Assembly: GCF_001294625.1 (NCBI RefSeq)
Contig: NZ_CP012677.1
Span: 496,001-560,000 of the forward strand
Direction of reading: 5' to 3'
Length of the DNA: 64,000 nt
Source of the DNA: Arthrobacter alpinus
Lineage (GTDB): Bacteria; Actinomycetota; Actinomycetes; Actinomycetales; Micrococcaceae
Shown here: one piece after another, positions 8,131 to 17,115 of the stretch
How positions within the stretch are numbered: position 1 is the stretch's first letter
Layout: the number at the start of each line of letters is the position of its first letter
The notes under the pieces: generated by a model
What the model was told of the DNA's origin: nothing
The model's input: only the letters and a program-made list of their open reading frames with translations
The model's database searches: none
Position numbers and translations under genes: made by a program

Positions 8131-10347
8131 ATGGCAAAGATTATCTACACCCACACCGACGAAGCGCCCATGTTGGCGACCTATTCATTGCTCCCGATCG
8201 TTGAGGCCTTCGCCTCCACGGCAGGCGTTGACATCGAGACTCGCGACATTTCGCTGTCCGCCCGCATCATCTCCGTCTTTGGCGACTACCTCGCCGAGGA
8301 CCAGCGCATCGCAGACGCACTCGCCGAACTCGGCGCACTGGCCAAGGATCCCGACGCCAACATCGTCAAGCTGCCCAACGTCAGCGCCTCCATCCCTCAG
8401 CTCAAGACGGCCATCGCCGAACTACAAGGCCAGGGCTACGCGCTTCCGAGCTACCCGGATGACCCCTCCACTGACGAGGAAAAAAACGTTCGCGCCCGCT
8501 ACGACAAGATCAAGGGCAGCGCCGTGAACCCGGTGCTGCGCGAAGGCAACTCGGACCGCCGTGCGCCCCTGTCAGTGAAGAATTACGCCCGCGCCAACCC
8601 GCACACCATGGGCGCCTGGTCCGCTGACTCCAAGACCAATGTCGCCACCATGAGCAACGGCGACTTCCGCCACAACGAGAAGTCCGTGGTCATCGCCGCC
8701 GATTGCATGATCAAGATCCAGTTTGTTGCCGCCGACGGCACGGTCACAGTGTTGAAGGACGCCTTCGCAGTGCTGGCAGATGAGGTCGTGGACGGCACCG
8801 TCATGCGTGCTGCCGCCCTGGATGAGTTCCTCACCGCCCAGGTGGCCCGCGCCAAGGCAGAAGGCGTCCTGCTCTCCGCGCACCTGAAGGCCACCATGAT
8901 GAAGGTCTCGGACCCCATCATCTTCGGCCACGTCGTCAAGGCGTACTTCCCGGAACTGTTCGCCAACTACGGCGACGCACTGGCCGCCGCCGGCCTGAGC
9001 CCGGCCAACGGCCTGGCGTCCATCCTCAACGGCCTGGACGCCCTGCCTGCAGAGGTTCGCGAGGGCATCGAAGCCGCCATCAAGAAGGGATACGACGACG
9101 GTCCCGCCTTGGCAATGGTCGATTCCGATAAGGGCATCACCAACCTGCACGTACCCTCCGACGTGATCGTGGACGCCTCCATGCCGGCCATGATCCGCAC
9201 CTCCGGCCACATGTGGGGCGCGGACAACCAGGAGCATGACACCCTGGCCGTCCTGCCGGACAGCAGCTACGCCGGCGTCTACCAGGTGACCATTGATGAC
9301 TGCCGCAAGCACGGCGCGTTCGATCCGACCACCATGGGCACCGTCCCGAACGTGGGCCTCATGGCCCAGGCCGCCGAGGAATACGGCAGCCACGACAAGA
9401 CCTTCGAGCTCAGCGAAGCCGGCACCGTGCAGATCGTCAACAGCGCCGGCGAGGTCCTGATCGAGCACAACGTCGACACCGGTGACATTTGGCGCGCCTG
9501 CCAGGTCAAGGACATCCCCGTCCGCGACTGGGTCAAGCTGGCGGTCACCCGTGCCCGCGCCTCCATGACTCCGGCCATATTCTGGCTGGATGAGACGCGC
9601 GCCCACGACGCGAATTTGATCACCAAGGTCACCGAATACTTGAAGGACTACGACACGCAGGGCCTGGACATTCGCATCATGTCCCCGGAAGAGGCAACCG
9701 CCTTCACCCTGGAGCGCATCCGCCGCGGCGAAGACACCATCTCCGTCACCGGCAACGTGCTCCGCGACTACCTCACGGACCTGTTCCCGATCCTGGAACT
9801 GGGCACCAGCGCCAAGATGCTCTCGATCGTGCCGCTAATCGCCGGAGGAGGCTTGTTTGAGACCGGCGCCGGTGGTTCTGCCCCGAAGCATGTGCAGCAG
9901 TTGATCAAGGAAAACCACCTCCGTTGGGATTCCCTAGGAGAGTTCCTGGCCCTGGCCGTGAGCTTCGAGCACCTTGCCGTCACCAAGGGCAACGCCCGCG
10001 CGCAGATCCTTGCCGACACCCTGGACCGCGCCACCGGTACGTTCCTGTTGGAGAACAAGTCCCCCAAGCGCAGGGTCGGCGAGATCGACAACCGCGGCAG
10101 CCACTTCCATCTCGCCAAGTTCTGGGCACAGGAATTGGCCGCCCAGAACGACGACGCGCAGCTGGCTACGGCGTTTGCCTCCGTGGCCAAGGAGCTCACT
10201 GACAACGAGGATGTCATCATTGGTGAGCTCGCCGCTGTTCAGGGCTCCCCGGTCGACCTGGGCGGCTACTACCACCCGGATGAGGCCAAAGTTGCCGCCA
10301 TCATGCGCCCGTCGGTGACGCTGAACAAGATTATCGCCACACTGTAA
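8131..10347 (+). CDS. icd: Monomeric NADP-dependent isocitrate dehydrogenase
   Basis: At 738 residues this is the monomeric IDH-II type, not the 400-residue dimeric enzyme. The start [27 protein letters not shown] is followed by the substrate segment [14 protein letters not shown] and other family blocks such as THSMGxWS-like ([15 protein letters not shown]). It oxidises isocitrate to 2-oxoglutarate with NADP in the cytoplasm. ATG start with GTAGGAG upstream. It is a single-gene unit with its own leader (7915-8130, which contains a 10-bp palindrome TGACCGGTCA at 7998-8007) and a canonical intrinsic terminator. Monomeric IDH is typical of actinobacteria such as Corynebacterium and Arthrobacter. 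Confidence 0.97.
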   Translation: MAKIIYTHTDEAPMLATYSLLPIVEAFASTAGVDIETRDISLSARIISVFGDYLAEDQRIADALAELGALAKDPDANIVKLPNVSASIPQLKTAIAELQGQGYALPSYPDDPSTDEEKNVRARYDKIKGSAVNPVLREGNSDRRAPLSVKNYARANPHTMGAWSADSKTNVATMSNGDFRHNEKSVVIAADCMIKIQFVAADGTVTVLKDAFAVLADEVVDGTVMRAAALDEFLTAQVARAKAEGVLLSAHLKATMMKVSDPIIFGHVVKAYFPELFANYGDALAAAGLSPANGLASILNGLDALPAEVREGIEAAIKKGYDDGPALAMVDSDKGITNLHVPSDVIVDASMPAMIRTSGHMWGADNQEHDTLAVLPDSSYAGVYQVTIDDCRKHGAFDPTTMGTVPNVGLMAQAAEEYGSHDKTFELSEAGTVQIVNSAGEVLIEHNVDTGDIWRACQVKDIPVRDWVKLAVTRARASMTPAIFWLDETRAHDANLITKVTEYLKDYDTQGLDIRIMSPEEATAFTLERIRRGEDTISVTGNVLRDYLTDLFPILELGTSAKMLSIVPLIAGGGLFETGAGGSAPKHVQQLIKENHLRWDSLGEFLALAVSFEHLAVTKGNARAQILADTLDRATGTFLLENKSPKRRVGEIDNRGSHFHLAKFWAQELAAQNDDAQLATAFASVAKELTDNEDVIIGELAAVQGSPVDLGGYYHPDEAKVAAIMRPSVTLNKIIATL

Positions 10348-10361
10348 GCTACGCGATATCG

Positions 10362-10394
10362 AAAGCCCGCCTCCCACAGGAGGCGGGCTTTTTC
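10362..10394 (+). terminator. Intrinsic terminator of icd
   Basis: A GC-rich 13-bp stem (10362-10374 pairing with 10379-10391), a four-base loop (CACA) and a run of T at 10389-10393 follow the icd stop by 15 bases. This is a textbook Rho-independent terminator on the plus strand. Confidence 0.95.
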
Positions 10395-10578
10395 GTGACC
10401 GGGTGTGCCGCCGTCGTCCATGGTCGGGACTGGCAATTTCGGCCGTTACCAGATCTTTACGCGTAAATGTGTGATCCGCCACATTTGTGAGGGTAATGTC
10501 AGATCACGTGAAGCGCATGACGATGGCAGGACGATGACGTCCTGCCAAGCATGCGGCCTAGTCTGGAAGGCAATTTTT
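10395..10578 (+). promoter_or_regulatory. Leader of the liv operon with three dyads
   Basis: Three inverted repeats lie in the roughly 185 bases before the binding-protein gene. AAATGTG at 10465-10471 pairs with CACATTT at 10480-10486. TCACGTGA at 10504-10511 is a perfect palindrome. A hairpin with nine-base arms (GGCAGGACG and CGTCCTGCC, 10525-10546) lies about 30 bases before the start codon. I cannot assign a regulator. Promoter hexamers are not obvious. Confidence 0.45.
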
Positions 10579-11817
10579 ATGAATCGTAAAAAAGTAATGA
10601 CCACGATTGCGACCGTAGCGACTCTCGGTCTGCTCCTTGGTGGGTGCGCGAATCAGGCAGCCGCGCCCGGCTCCACCAGCACCGGCGCGGGCGGTGGATC
10701 GGGCCTGAATCTTGATATTCCGGTGCTGACGTCCATCGAGACTCCCAAGGACGCGGTGCTGCCGGCAGGCGACGGCAAGGCTGTCTGCCCGGCGTCGACC
10801 ACCTTGGCCTATATTGGTGCAGAAACCGGCGCAAACGCCCAGCTCGGCATCAACATCTTCAACGGGGTCCAGCTCGCCATCAACGAGCACAACAAGTCCA
10901 ACCCCGGATGTCAGGTGGCGTTCAAGAAGTTTGACACCGAAGGTGATCCCACCAAGGCCACGGGCCCGGTAACACAGGCAACCAAGGAAGACGGCATCAT
11001 CGGTGTGATCGGTTTGCCGTTCTCCGGTGAGTCGAAGGCCACCGGCAATATCTTCGAACAGGTCAAACTCGTCCACATCACCCCCGCTGCAACTAACCCG
11101 GGCCTGACCACAAACGGCTGGACCACGTTCTTCCGTGGCCTGGGCAATGACGCCGTGCAGGGACCCGCAGCCGCCACGTTCATGACTAAGACGATGGGGG
11201 CCAAGAAGGTCTACCTGGTACAGGATGACTCGGACTACGGGATTGGTTTGGGGGCTACCACCACCAAGGGTTTGGGTGACGCCTTGATCGGCTCCGACAA
11301 GGTCACCACCGGGCAGAAGGACTTCTCGGCCACGATCTCCAAAATCATCAACTCCAAGGCCGACGCGGTGTTCTACTCCGGCTACTACGCCGAAGGCGCA
11401 CCGTTTGACCAGCAGTTGGTAGCCAAGGGCTTCAAGGGCGCGTTTGTGGGCCCCGATGGCTTGAAGGATGACCAGTTCATCAAGCAGGCAGGCGATGCGT
11501 CAGCGAACGCCTTCTTCACCTGCCCGTGCATCCCCGGTGAATTGATCCCCACGTTCGCCTCCGCGTACACCGCATTGACGAACGCAGCTCCCGGCACGTA
11601 CTCCATTGAAGGTTACGACGCGGCCACCGTGCTGTTGTCAGGCATTGACAAAGGAAACCAGGACCGTGCGAAGTTGCTTGACTGGGTCAAGAACTACGAC
11701 GCATCCGGTTTGAGCAAGCACTACAAGTGGGACGACAAGGGCGAGCTTCAGGCCCCGGCCGTCTACGGTTACCGTGTCAAGGACAGCAAGATCGTTCCCA
11801 TCGGCGCCATCGGATAG
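10579..11817 (+). CDS. livK: Branched-chain amino-acid type ABC transporter, substrate-binding lipoprotein
   Basis: A 412-residue periplasmic-binding-protein type I fold (Leu/Ile/Val-binding family). The first 22 residues form a lipoprotein signal peptide with lipobox LLLGGC, followed by a Gly/Ser/Ala-rich linker. The mature part has AYIGAETGANAQLGINIFNGVQLAINEHN, the typical opening of LivK/HAAT proteins. The frame is open to 10405, but the ATG at 10579 has GGAAGG eight bases upstream and begins the signal peptide. Permeases and ATPases follow. A hairpin at 11831-11871 separates this gene from livH and could raise its relative expression. The substrate may be branched-chain or other hydrophobic amino acids; the exact ligand is not readable. 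Confidence 0.93.
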   Translation: MNRKKVMTTIATVATLGLLLGGCANQAAAPGSTSTGAGGGSGLNLDIPVLTSIETPKDAVLPAGDGKAVCPASTTLAYIGAETGANAQLGINIFNGVQLAINEHNKSNPGCQVAFKKFDTEGDPTKATGPVTQATKEDGIIGVIGLPFSGESKATGNIFEQVKLVHITPAATNPGLTTNGWTTFFRGLGNDAVQGPAAATFMTKTMGAKKVYLVQDDSDYGIGLGATTTKGLGDALIGSDKVTTGQKDFSATISKIINSKADAVFYSGYYAEGAPFDQQLVAKGFKGAFVGPDGLKDDQFIKQAGDASANAFFTCPCIPGELIPTFASAYTALTNAAPGTYSIEGYDAATVLLSGIDKGNQDRAKLLDWVKNYDASGLSKHYKWDDKGELQAPAVYGYRVKDSKIVPIGAIG

Positions 11818-11830
11818 TCCAGCACCTCTT

Positions 11831-11871
11831 AGATGCTGTGGGGCGCGCAGATCCGGCGCTCCACAGCATCT
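11831..11871 (+). terminator. Intra-operon hairpin between livK and livH
   Basis: Arms 11831-11846 and 11856-11871 pair over 16 positions with one mismatch around a nine-base loop, starting 13 bases after the livK stop. No T-run follows, so partial termination or 3'-end protection of the livK message is more likely than complete termination. A comparable hairpin lies in the BMP operon at 46231-46272. Confidence 0.65.
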
Positions 11872-11954
11872 ACGTGGTTACGGCCCTCTCGTCCGTTCAA
11901 CGAGTCCGGTGCGGGACAGCGACGTTCCGTGCCTGACTGGATCAGGAAGTACAT

Positions 11955-12959
11955 ATGCTCTCCACAGTACTGACAGCAATCCCGGCAGACAGCGACTGGA
12001 TCAACTTCGACGTTCCCTCGCTCATCCAAAACTTTTGGAGCGCCACCTTCGACGGACTCACCTTCGGCGCCATCTACGCGCTGGTGGCCCTCGGCTACAC
12101 GCTGGTGTACGGCGTTTTGAACTTGATCAACTTTGCCCACTCCGAAGTTTTCATCATGGGCTGCTATGCCGTCTTCTTCACCCTCAGTTTCTTGGGCTTT
12201 GGCCCATCGGCGCCTAACCTCAGCATGGGTGCCATCATTTTGAACCTGCTACTGGCACTCTTAGCAGCAGTGGTGGCGTCGGCTTTGACCGCGCTGGTTG
12301 TGGAACGGTTAGCCTACCGGCCGTTGCGCAAACGCAACGCCCCGCGCCTGGCCTACTTGATCACCGCCATCGGCGCCTCTTTCACCATCCAGTACCTGCT
12401 CTTCCTCAGAAGCCCGCTTCCCGAGCCGGCTCTGACCATGTTTATCCCGACGCCGGTCTTTGACGTGTTCGGCACCATCGTCGATTCGCAGCAGATCATC
12501 ATTGTGGTGGCCGCCGTCATCATGATGGTGGTGGTGGACCAGTTCATCCGCCGCTCCCGGACAGGGCGTGGCATCCGAGCCGTGGCCCAAGACCCGGACA
12601 CGGCAACGCTGATGGGTGTGAATAAGGAAAAGATCATTGTCACAACCTTCGTGATCGGCGGTATCCTGGCCGGTGCCGCCGCATTGTTCTACGTTATGAA
12701 AATCCCCTCCGGGGTGCAGTACAACGGAGGTTTCATTCTCGGTATTAAGGCCTTCGCGGCCGCCGTCCTCGGCGGCATCGGCAACGTCCGCGGCGCACTT
12801 CTTGGCGGTTTGCTGTTGGGTCTGATCGGCAACTATGGCCAGATTCTGCTGGGCAGTTCACAATGGACTGACGTCGTGGCGTTCGTGGTGCTGGTACTGG
12901 TGCTATTGATCCGTCCCGAAGGCATCCTGGGCACTTCCCTGGGAAGGAGCAAGGCATGA
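11955..12959 (+). CDS. livH: Branched-chain amino-acid type ABC transporter permease LivH
   Basis: A 334-residue integral membrane protein of the LivH family. It contains the family opening FGAIYALVALGYTLVYGVLNLINFAHSEVFIMG and the EAA-like cytoplasmic loop (RRSRTGRGIRAVAQDPDTATLMGV) near residue 205. ATG start with AGGAAGT upstream. The stop overlaps the livM start in an ATGA, implying coupled translation. It forms the membrane channel with LivM. Two TTA leucine codons occur (in LLALLAAV and in ERLAYRP), which is unusual in a GC-rich gene. Confidence 0.94.
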   Translation: MLSTVLTAIPADSDWINFDVPSLIQNFWSATFDGLTFGAIYALVALGYTLVYGVLNLINFAHSEVFIMGCYAVFFTLSFLGFGPSAPNLSMGAIILNLLLALLAAVVASALTALVVERLAYRPLRKRNAPRLAYLITAIGASFTIQYLLFLRSPLPEPALTMFIPTPVFDVFGTIVDSQQIIIVVAAVIMMVVVDQFIRRSRTGRGIRAVAQDPDTATLMGVNKEKIIVTTFVIGGILAGAAALFYVMKIPSGVQYNGGFILGIKAFAAAVLGGIGNVRGALLGGLLLGLIGNYGQILLGSSQWTDVVAFVVLVLVLLIRPEGILGTSLGRSKA

Positions 12960-14161
12960 GTACAATAGATGGCCCCACACCACTGCCCGGTGCGAAAGCC
13001 GGCCAGGCCAAGGCTGACCGGCAGGCCTCCGATAAAGTCCCCGGTGGCAGCGCTGACGCCTCACGTAAGCACGGCTGGTTTGGTCGTTGGGGCGATAAAT
13101 GGCGGGACATGCCTCGCCAGAAGCAGTGGCTTTACCTTGTTGTCATTGTGGTGGTTGCCTACCTGCTTCCGATCATCAACCCGCCCATCCTTTCCACCGA
13201 GCCTGGTAACGACTTCCCGCTGGCCTTGTTCTCCATGGCCGTGTATGCCCTGGCAGCGGTCGGGTTGAACATCGTGATCGGCTACGCGGGCCTGCTGGAC
13301 CTGGGATACATCGCATTCTTTGCCGTGGGATCCTACACTGCGGCGATGCTGACAAGCCCGGATTCACCCTTCTTTAAGGTCCCGTACTTGTGGACCATCC
13401 CGTTGGCCGTTGTGGTGGCCCTATGCGTGGGAGTGATCCTGGGCATCCCCACCCTGCGCCTGCGCGGTGACTACCTGGCCATTGTGACACTTGGATTTGG
13501 TGAGATCATCCGCATTCTGGCCACCTTGATCCCGGCCATGAAAGGCCAGGTGGGGTTCCAAAATGTTGGCCGTCCTCCAGGGATGGGCTCGGATGGGATA
13601 CCCATCTTCGCCAATTCCAACGGCACACCGTGGTATTGGCTGGCTCTGACGATCTTGATCATCGTGCTGTTCCTGGCCGGCAACCTTGAGCGCAGCCGTG
13701 TGGGCCGTTCCTGGATCGCCATCCGCGAGGATGAGGACGCCGCCGAGACCATGGGCGTGCCCACGTTCAAGTACAAGGTGTGGGCATTTGCGATGGGTGC
13801 CGGTGTGGGCGGCATGGCAGGTGCATTGTTTGCCGGCCAGATTGGCTTCGTGAACAACCAGAAGTTCGACGTGGTAACCTCCATCATGTTCGTCGCCGCC
13901 GTCGTGCTTGGTGGAACGGGCAACAAGGTTGGTGCGGTTTTGGGTGGCGCCCTCGTCGCCTACATTCCGCTGCGGTTCACCGCCATAGCCGAGTACAAGT
14001 ACCTGATCTTTGGTCTGGCCCTGGTCATCATCATGATCTACCGGTCACAGGGGCTGCTTCCCGCGCGGCAGCGGCTTCTCGCCTACGGGCATATCGCGTA
14101 TGCCAAGGTGCGAAGAAACCGGTCCACGCCGCCTGAGCTTGTCACCGAAAAGGAGGCATAG
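12956..14161 (+). CDS. livM: Branched-chain amino-acid type ABC transporter permease LivM
   Basis: A 401-residue permease, second channel subunit. A hydrophilic N-terminal extension of about 60 residues precedes the first membrane helix. The family core ALAAVGLNIVIGYAGLLDLGYIAFFAVGSYTAAML follows, and the cytoplasmic loop RSRVGRSWIAIREDEDAAETMGV is the ATPase contact site. It overlaps livH by four bases and ends two bases before livG. The basic C-terminal tail is longer than in E. coli LivM. Function is import of the amino acid captured by the LivK lipoprotein. Confidence 0.94.
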   Translation: MSTIDGPTPLPGAKAGQAKADRQASDKVPGGSADASRKHGWFGRWGDKWRDMPRQKQWLYLVVIVVVAYLLPIINPPILSTEPGNDFPLALFSMAVYALAAVGLNIVIGYAGLLDLGYIAFFAVGSYTAAMLTSPDSPFFKVPYLWTIPLAVVVALCVGVILGIPTLRLRGDYLAIVTLGFGEIIRILATLIPAMKGQVGFQNVGRPPGMGSDGIPIFANSNGTPWYWLALTILIIVLFLAGNLERSRVGRSWIAIREDEDAAETMGVPTFKYKVWAFAMGAGVGGMAGALFAGQIGFVNNQKFDVVTSIMFVAAVVLGGTGNKVGAVLGGALVAYIPLRFTAIAEYKYLIFGLALVIIMIYRSQGLLPARQRLLAYGHIAYAKVRRNRSTPPELVTEKEA

Positions 14162-14163
14162 CC

Positions 14164-15066
14164 ATGGGTGCACATAGTGAAGATCTGCCAGTTTCCAGTG
14201 ACATTTCGGCCCAGGAACCCGGTGCCGTTGCCGTCTCCGAGGCCGTAGCCGAGGCTGCAGCCCCGGAACGCGAGATCGACGTTGCCGTGGGTGACGCCCT
14301 GGTTGAGGTGAAGAATCTGACCATCAAATTTGGTGGGCTAGTGGCCCTTGATGATGTCAGTTTCACCATCAAGCGTGGTGAAATCCTGGGCCTGATCGGC
14401 CCCAACGGTGCAGGGAAAACTACCTGCTTCAACGCCATGACCGGTGTGTACAAGCCAACCAGTGGGCAAGTCCTGCTGGAGGGACAGGTACTCAATGGCA
14501 TGAAGCAGCACAAGATCACCCGGGCCGGTATGGCCCGCACCTTCCAGAACATCCGCCTCTTTGGCGAGATGACCGCGTTGGAAAACGTGGTGGTGGGTCT
14601 TGACGCTCGCAACAAGACCTCGGTCATTGGGGCGCTGTTGCGGCTCCCGCGCCACATCCGTGAGGAAAAAGCCTCGATCGAACGTGGCATGGCATTGCTG
14701 GAATTTGTGGGGATCGCCCAGGACGCGGGCTCACTGGCCCGCAACCTGTCCTACGGCAGCCAGCGGCGCCTGGAGATTGCCCGCGCCCTGGCCACCGATC
14801 CCAAGCTGCTGTGCCTTGACGAGCCGGCGGCAGGGTTCAACCCGGCGGAAAAGGAAGAGCTCATGGGGCTCATCCGGACCATTCGCGACGACGGTTATAC
14901 GGTGCTGTTGATTGAGCACGACATGAAACTGGTCATGGGAGTGACCGATCGGATTGTGGTCCTGGAGTTCGGCAAGAAGATTGCCGACAACGTGCCGCAT
15001 GTGATTAGGGAAGACCCGAAGGTCGTTTCCGCCTACCTAGGGGAGCCTGAAGATGACTTTGCTTGA
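14164..15066 (+). CDS. livG: Branched-chain amino-acid type ABC transporter ATPase LivG
   Basis: A 300-residue ATP-binding subunit. Walker A is GPNGAGKTT, the signature is LSYGSQRRLEIARAL, Walker B is LLCLDEPAAGFNP, and the switch His lies in LLIEHDMKLVM. The extended segment between Walker A and the signature and the SYGSQ signature are typical of LivG rather than LivF. An N-terminal Ala/Glu-rich tail of about 40 residues precedes the conserved fold and looks actinobacterial. The gene overlaps livF by 14 bases, suggesting translational coupling. ATG start behind AAGGAGG. Confidence 0.95.
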   Translation: MGAHSEDLPVSSDISAQEPGAVAVSEAVAEAAAPEREIDVAVGDALVEVKNLTIKFGGLVALDDVSFTIKRGEILGLIGPNGAGKTTCFNAMTGVYKPTSGQVLLEGQVLNGMKQHKITRAGMARTFQNIRLFGEMTALENVVVGLDARNKTSVIGALLRLPRHIREEKASIERGMALLEFVGIAQDAGSLARNLSYGSQRRLEIARALATDPKLLCLDEPAAGFNPAEKEELMGLIRTIRDDGYTVLLIEHDMKLVMGVTDRIVVLEFGKKIADNVPHVIREDPKVVSAYLGEPEDDFA

Positions 15067-15766
15067 GCTTGACGACGTCTCGGTCCACTACGGTCGGATC
15101 CAGGCAATCCACAACATGTCCTTCACGGTGGAAGAAGGCGAAATTGTCTCCCTGATCGGGGCCAATGGGGCCGGCAAAACCACCACCATGAAAACCATCT
15201 CCGGGCTGCTGAATCCCTCGGGTGGCACCATCAAGTTCATGGGCGAGGACATCACCAAGATGAAGGCGCACATCCGTGTGGTCCAGGGGATTTCTCAGGC
15301 ACCCGAGGGTCGCGGCATTTTTCCTGCCATGACCGTCCTGGAGAACCTGGACATGGGCACCTTTGGGCGCAAGGACAGAAACGGGGTTCCGGAAGATCTG
15401 GAACGCGTTTTCCATCTGTTCCCGCGGTTGAAGGAACGTGAGAAGCAGTACGGCGGCACCATGAGCGGTGGCGAGCAGCAGATGCTGGCCATCGGGCGTG
15501 CCCTGATGTCCCGGCCCAAGCTGCTGCTGTTGGACGAGCCCTCCATGGGGTTGGCTCCGCAGTTCATTCGCCAGATCTTCAAGATCATCACCGAGATCAA
15601 CACCCAGGGCACCACGGTGCTGTTGGTGGAACAAAACGCCAACCAGGCTTTGGCCCGCGCACACCGGGCCTTTGTGCTGGAGACCGGAGCCATCACGCAC
15701 AGCGGCACCGGCAAGGAACTGCTGGCAAACCCGGCCATCAAGGAGGCCTACCTGGGCGTCGGGTGA
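15053..15766 (+). CDS. livF: Branched-chain amino-acid type ABC transporter ATPase LivF
   Basis: A 237-residue ATPase, partner of LivG. Walker A is GANGAGKTTTMK, the signature is MSGGEQQMLAIGRALM, Walker B is LLLLDEPSMGLAP, and the segment QAPEGRGIFPAMTVLENL is a LivF hallmark. It starts at the ATG inside the 3' end of livG and closes the five-gene operon. Immediately downstream is a repeat with 22-bp inverted arms that may terminate the transcript or mark an intergenic repeat insertion. Confidence 0.95.
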   Translation: MTLLELDDVSVHYGRIQAIHNMSFTVEEGEIVSLIGANGAGKTTTMKTISGLLNPSGGTIKFMGEDITKMKAHIRVVQGISQAPEGRGIFPAMTVLENLDMGTFGRKDRNGVPEDLERVFHLFPRLKEREKQYGGTMSGGEQQMLAIGRALMSRPKLLLLDEPSMGLAPQFIRQIFKIITEINTQGTTVLLVEQNANQALARAHRAFVLETGAITHSGTGKELLANPAIKEAYLGVG

Positions 15767-15776
15767 CCACTGCTCC

Positions 15777-15882
15777 CGTTGAGGGGACACATCACCCCTC
15801 CCATCTCAAGGGTCACCTTGGGCTGGGTGCCGGGGTGATGTGTCCCCTCAACGGCGTTTCGGGTGATGTGTCCCCTCAACGG
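15777..15882. repeat. Intergenic repeat with perfect 22-bp inverted arms plus a third copy
   Basis: The arm 15777-15798 is exactly complementary to 15832-15853. A further copy of the right arm in direct orientation lies at 15861-15882. The shared core reads GATGTGTCCCCTCAACG in the right-hand copies. The element fills the gap between livF and the oppositely oriented oxidoreductase gene, so it could act as a bidirectional terminator. The extra direct copy suggests a dispersed repeat family rather than a simple terminator. Confidence 0.85.
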
Positions 15883-15885
15883 TGG

Positions 15886-16983
15886 TTAGAGGTCGGTGCG
15901 GGTGTCGTTGGGGTAGCTGACTCCCAGCTGGCGGCGGGCGCCGTCGAACAGCTCCATGATGGCCAAGGTGTCATCCAGCGGCATGGTGGAACTCTCACTC
16001 AGTCCAGCCTGGATGCAGCGGGTCACCTCGCGCAGCTGGTACGTGTAGCCGCTGCCAGGGTACTCAAATTCCTCAATGCGCTCACTGTTCCATCCCACCG
16101 AGATGCGCAGCCCCTTAGGATTGTTGACCGAGCCAACCGTCTCGATGTAGCCGGCGGTCCCGGCCACCGTGGCCACGCGCGGCCCGTGGGCGGTCAGATA
16201 GCTGATCAGCTGGGCCTGTGCACCCGATTCGTAGCCGAGGGTGAGCGTGTTTTCACTGTCGACGCCGAGGGCCGTGAGCGTGCCGGTCGCTGACACCGTG
16301 GCCGGCTTTCCCAGCGTCGCCCAGGCCCAGAGCAACGGGTAGACGGAGATGTCCAGGAGGGCGCCGCCGCCATCGGCAGGGGCCCAGATCCGGGCCGTGT
16401 CGTCCAGGGGTGCCGGGAAGCCCAGATCGGCCCGGACCCACCGCACCTCGCCGATTTCCCCTGACGAGATGATCTCCAGCGCACGCTGAAAACCGGGCAC
16501 AAACCGGGCCCACACGGCCTCCATGAGGAACAACTGCTTCTCCCGGGCCAGGACGATCAGCGAACGTGCCTCGGCCGCGGTGATGGTCAGCGCCTTCTCG
16601 CACAAAACGTGTTTGCCGGCTTCCAAAGCGGCCTTGGCAATGTCGTAGTGCTGGGCGTGGGGGGTGGCGATGTACACCACATCCACGGTGGGGTCCTGGA
16701 CCAGCTGGACGTAGCCTGGGGCACCCGTCCCGGCCGGCCCGCCGTCGTAGTAGCAGGTGGCGAAGCCGAACTCCGCGGCAAAGGCTGCTGCGCTGGACTC
16801 GCTGCGTGAACTCACCGCCTGCAGGACGGCATCCTCGAGCAGGGCCAGATCGGCTGTGACCGTGTGGGCGATGTTTCCCGTGGCCACAACACCCCAGCGC
16901 AGGGGAGTGCCCGTGGCTGCAAGGGTCTCGGGGTTGAACGTGGTGTACCAGTGGGGACGGCCGACAAAACGGGGAGTGGTCAT
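15886..16983 (-). CDS. Gfo/Idh/MocA family NAD(P)-dependent oxidoreductase
   Basis: A 365-residue dehydrogenase. The N-terminal Rossmann domain opens LRWGVVATGNIAHTV (GxxxxG variant of the dinucleotide loop), followed by the family motif CEKALTITAAEA with the catalytic-region Lys in EKA, and the C-terminal GFO_IDH_MocA domain from about residue 140. Such enzymes oxidise or reduce sugars, inositols or sugar acids in the cytoplasm. The frame is open to 17013; I take the ATG at 16983, although neither start has a strong ribosome binding site. It lies downstream of the chvE-type sugar transporter on the same strand, but a terminator-like hairpin at 17044-17084 separates them, so a shared sugar substrate is only suggested. 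Confidence 0.88.
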   Translation of the reverse strand: MTTPRFVGRPHWYTTFNPETLAATGTPLRWGVVATGNIAHTVTADLALLEDAVLQAVSSRSESSAAAFAAEFGFATCYYDGGPAGTGAPGYVQLVQDPTVDVVYIATPHAQHYDIAKAALEAGKHVLCEKALTITAAEARSLIVLAREKQLFLMEAVWARFVPGFQRALEIISSGEIGEVRWVRADLGFPAPLDDTARIWAPADGGGALLDISVYPLLWAWATLGKPATVSATGTLTALGVDSENTLTLGYESGAQAQLISYLTAHGPRVATVAGTAGYIETVGSVNNPKGLRISVGWNSERIEEFEYPGSGYTYQLREVTRCIQAGLSESSTMPLDDTLAIMELFDGARRQLGVSYPNDTRTDL

Positions 16984-17043
16984 GGGCCAATTCTGCCAGT
17001 AACGCCCAGGCACGGGCGAACATGACTACCGGACATGGACGAA

Positions 17044-17084
17044 GGCCCCGTCCGGCGTCGTGGTGTACGACGCCGAACGGGGCC
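17044..17084 (-). terminator. Hairpin downstream of the monosaccharide ABC operon
   Basis: Eighteen-base arms (17044-17061 and 17067-17084) pair with one mismatch around a five-base loop, about 30 bases after the binding-protein stop on the minus strand. It probably ends the mmsA-mmsB-chvE transcript. No strong U-tract is present. Confidence 0.7.
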
Positions 17085-17115
17085 CTGGTGCTGTGATGCT
17101 GCCTTGGGTGCTGGA

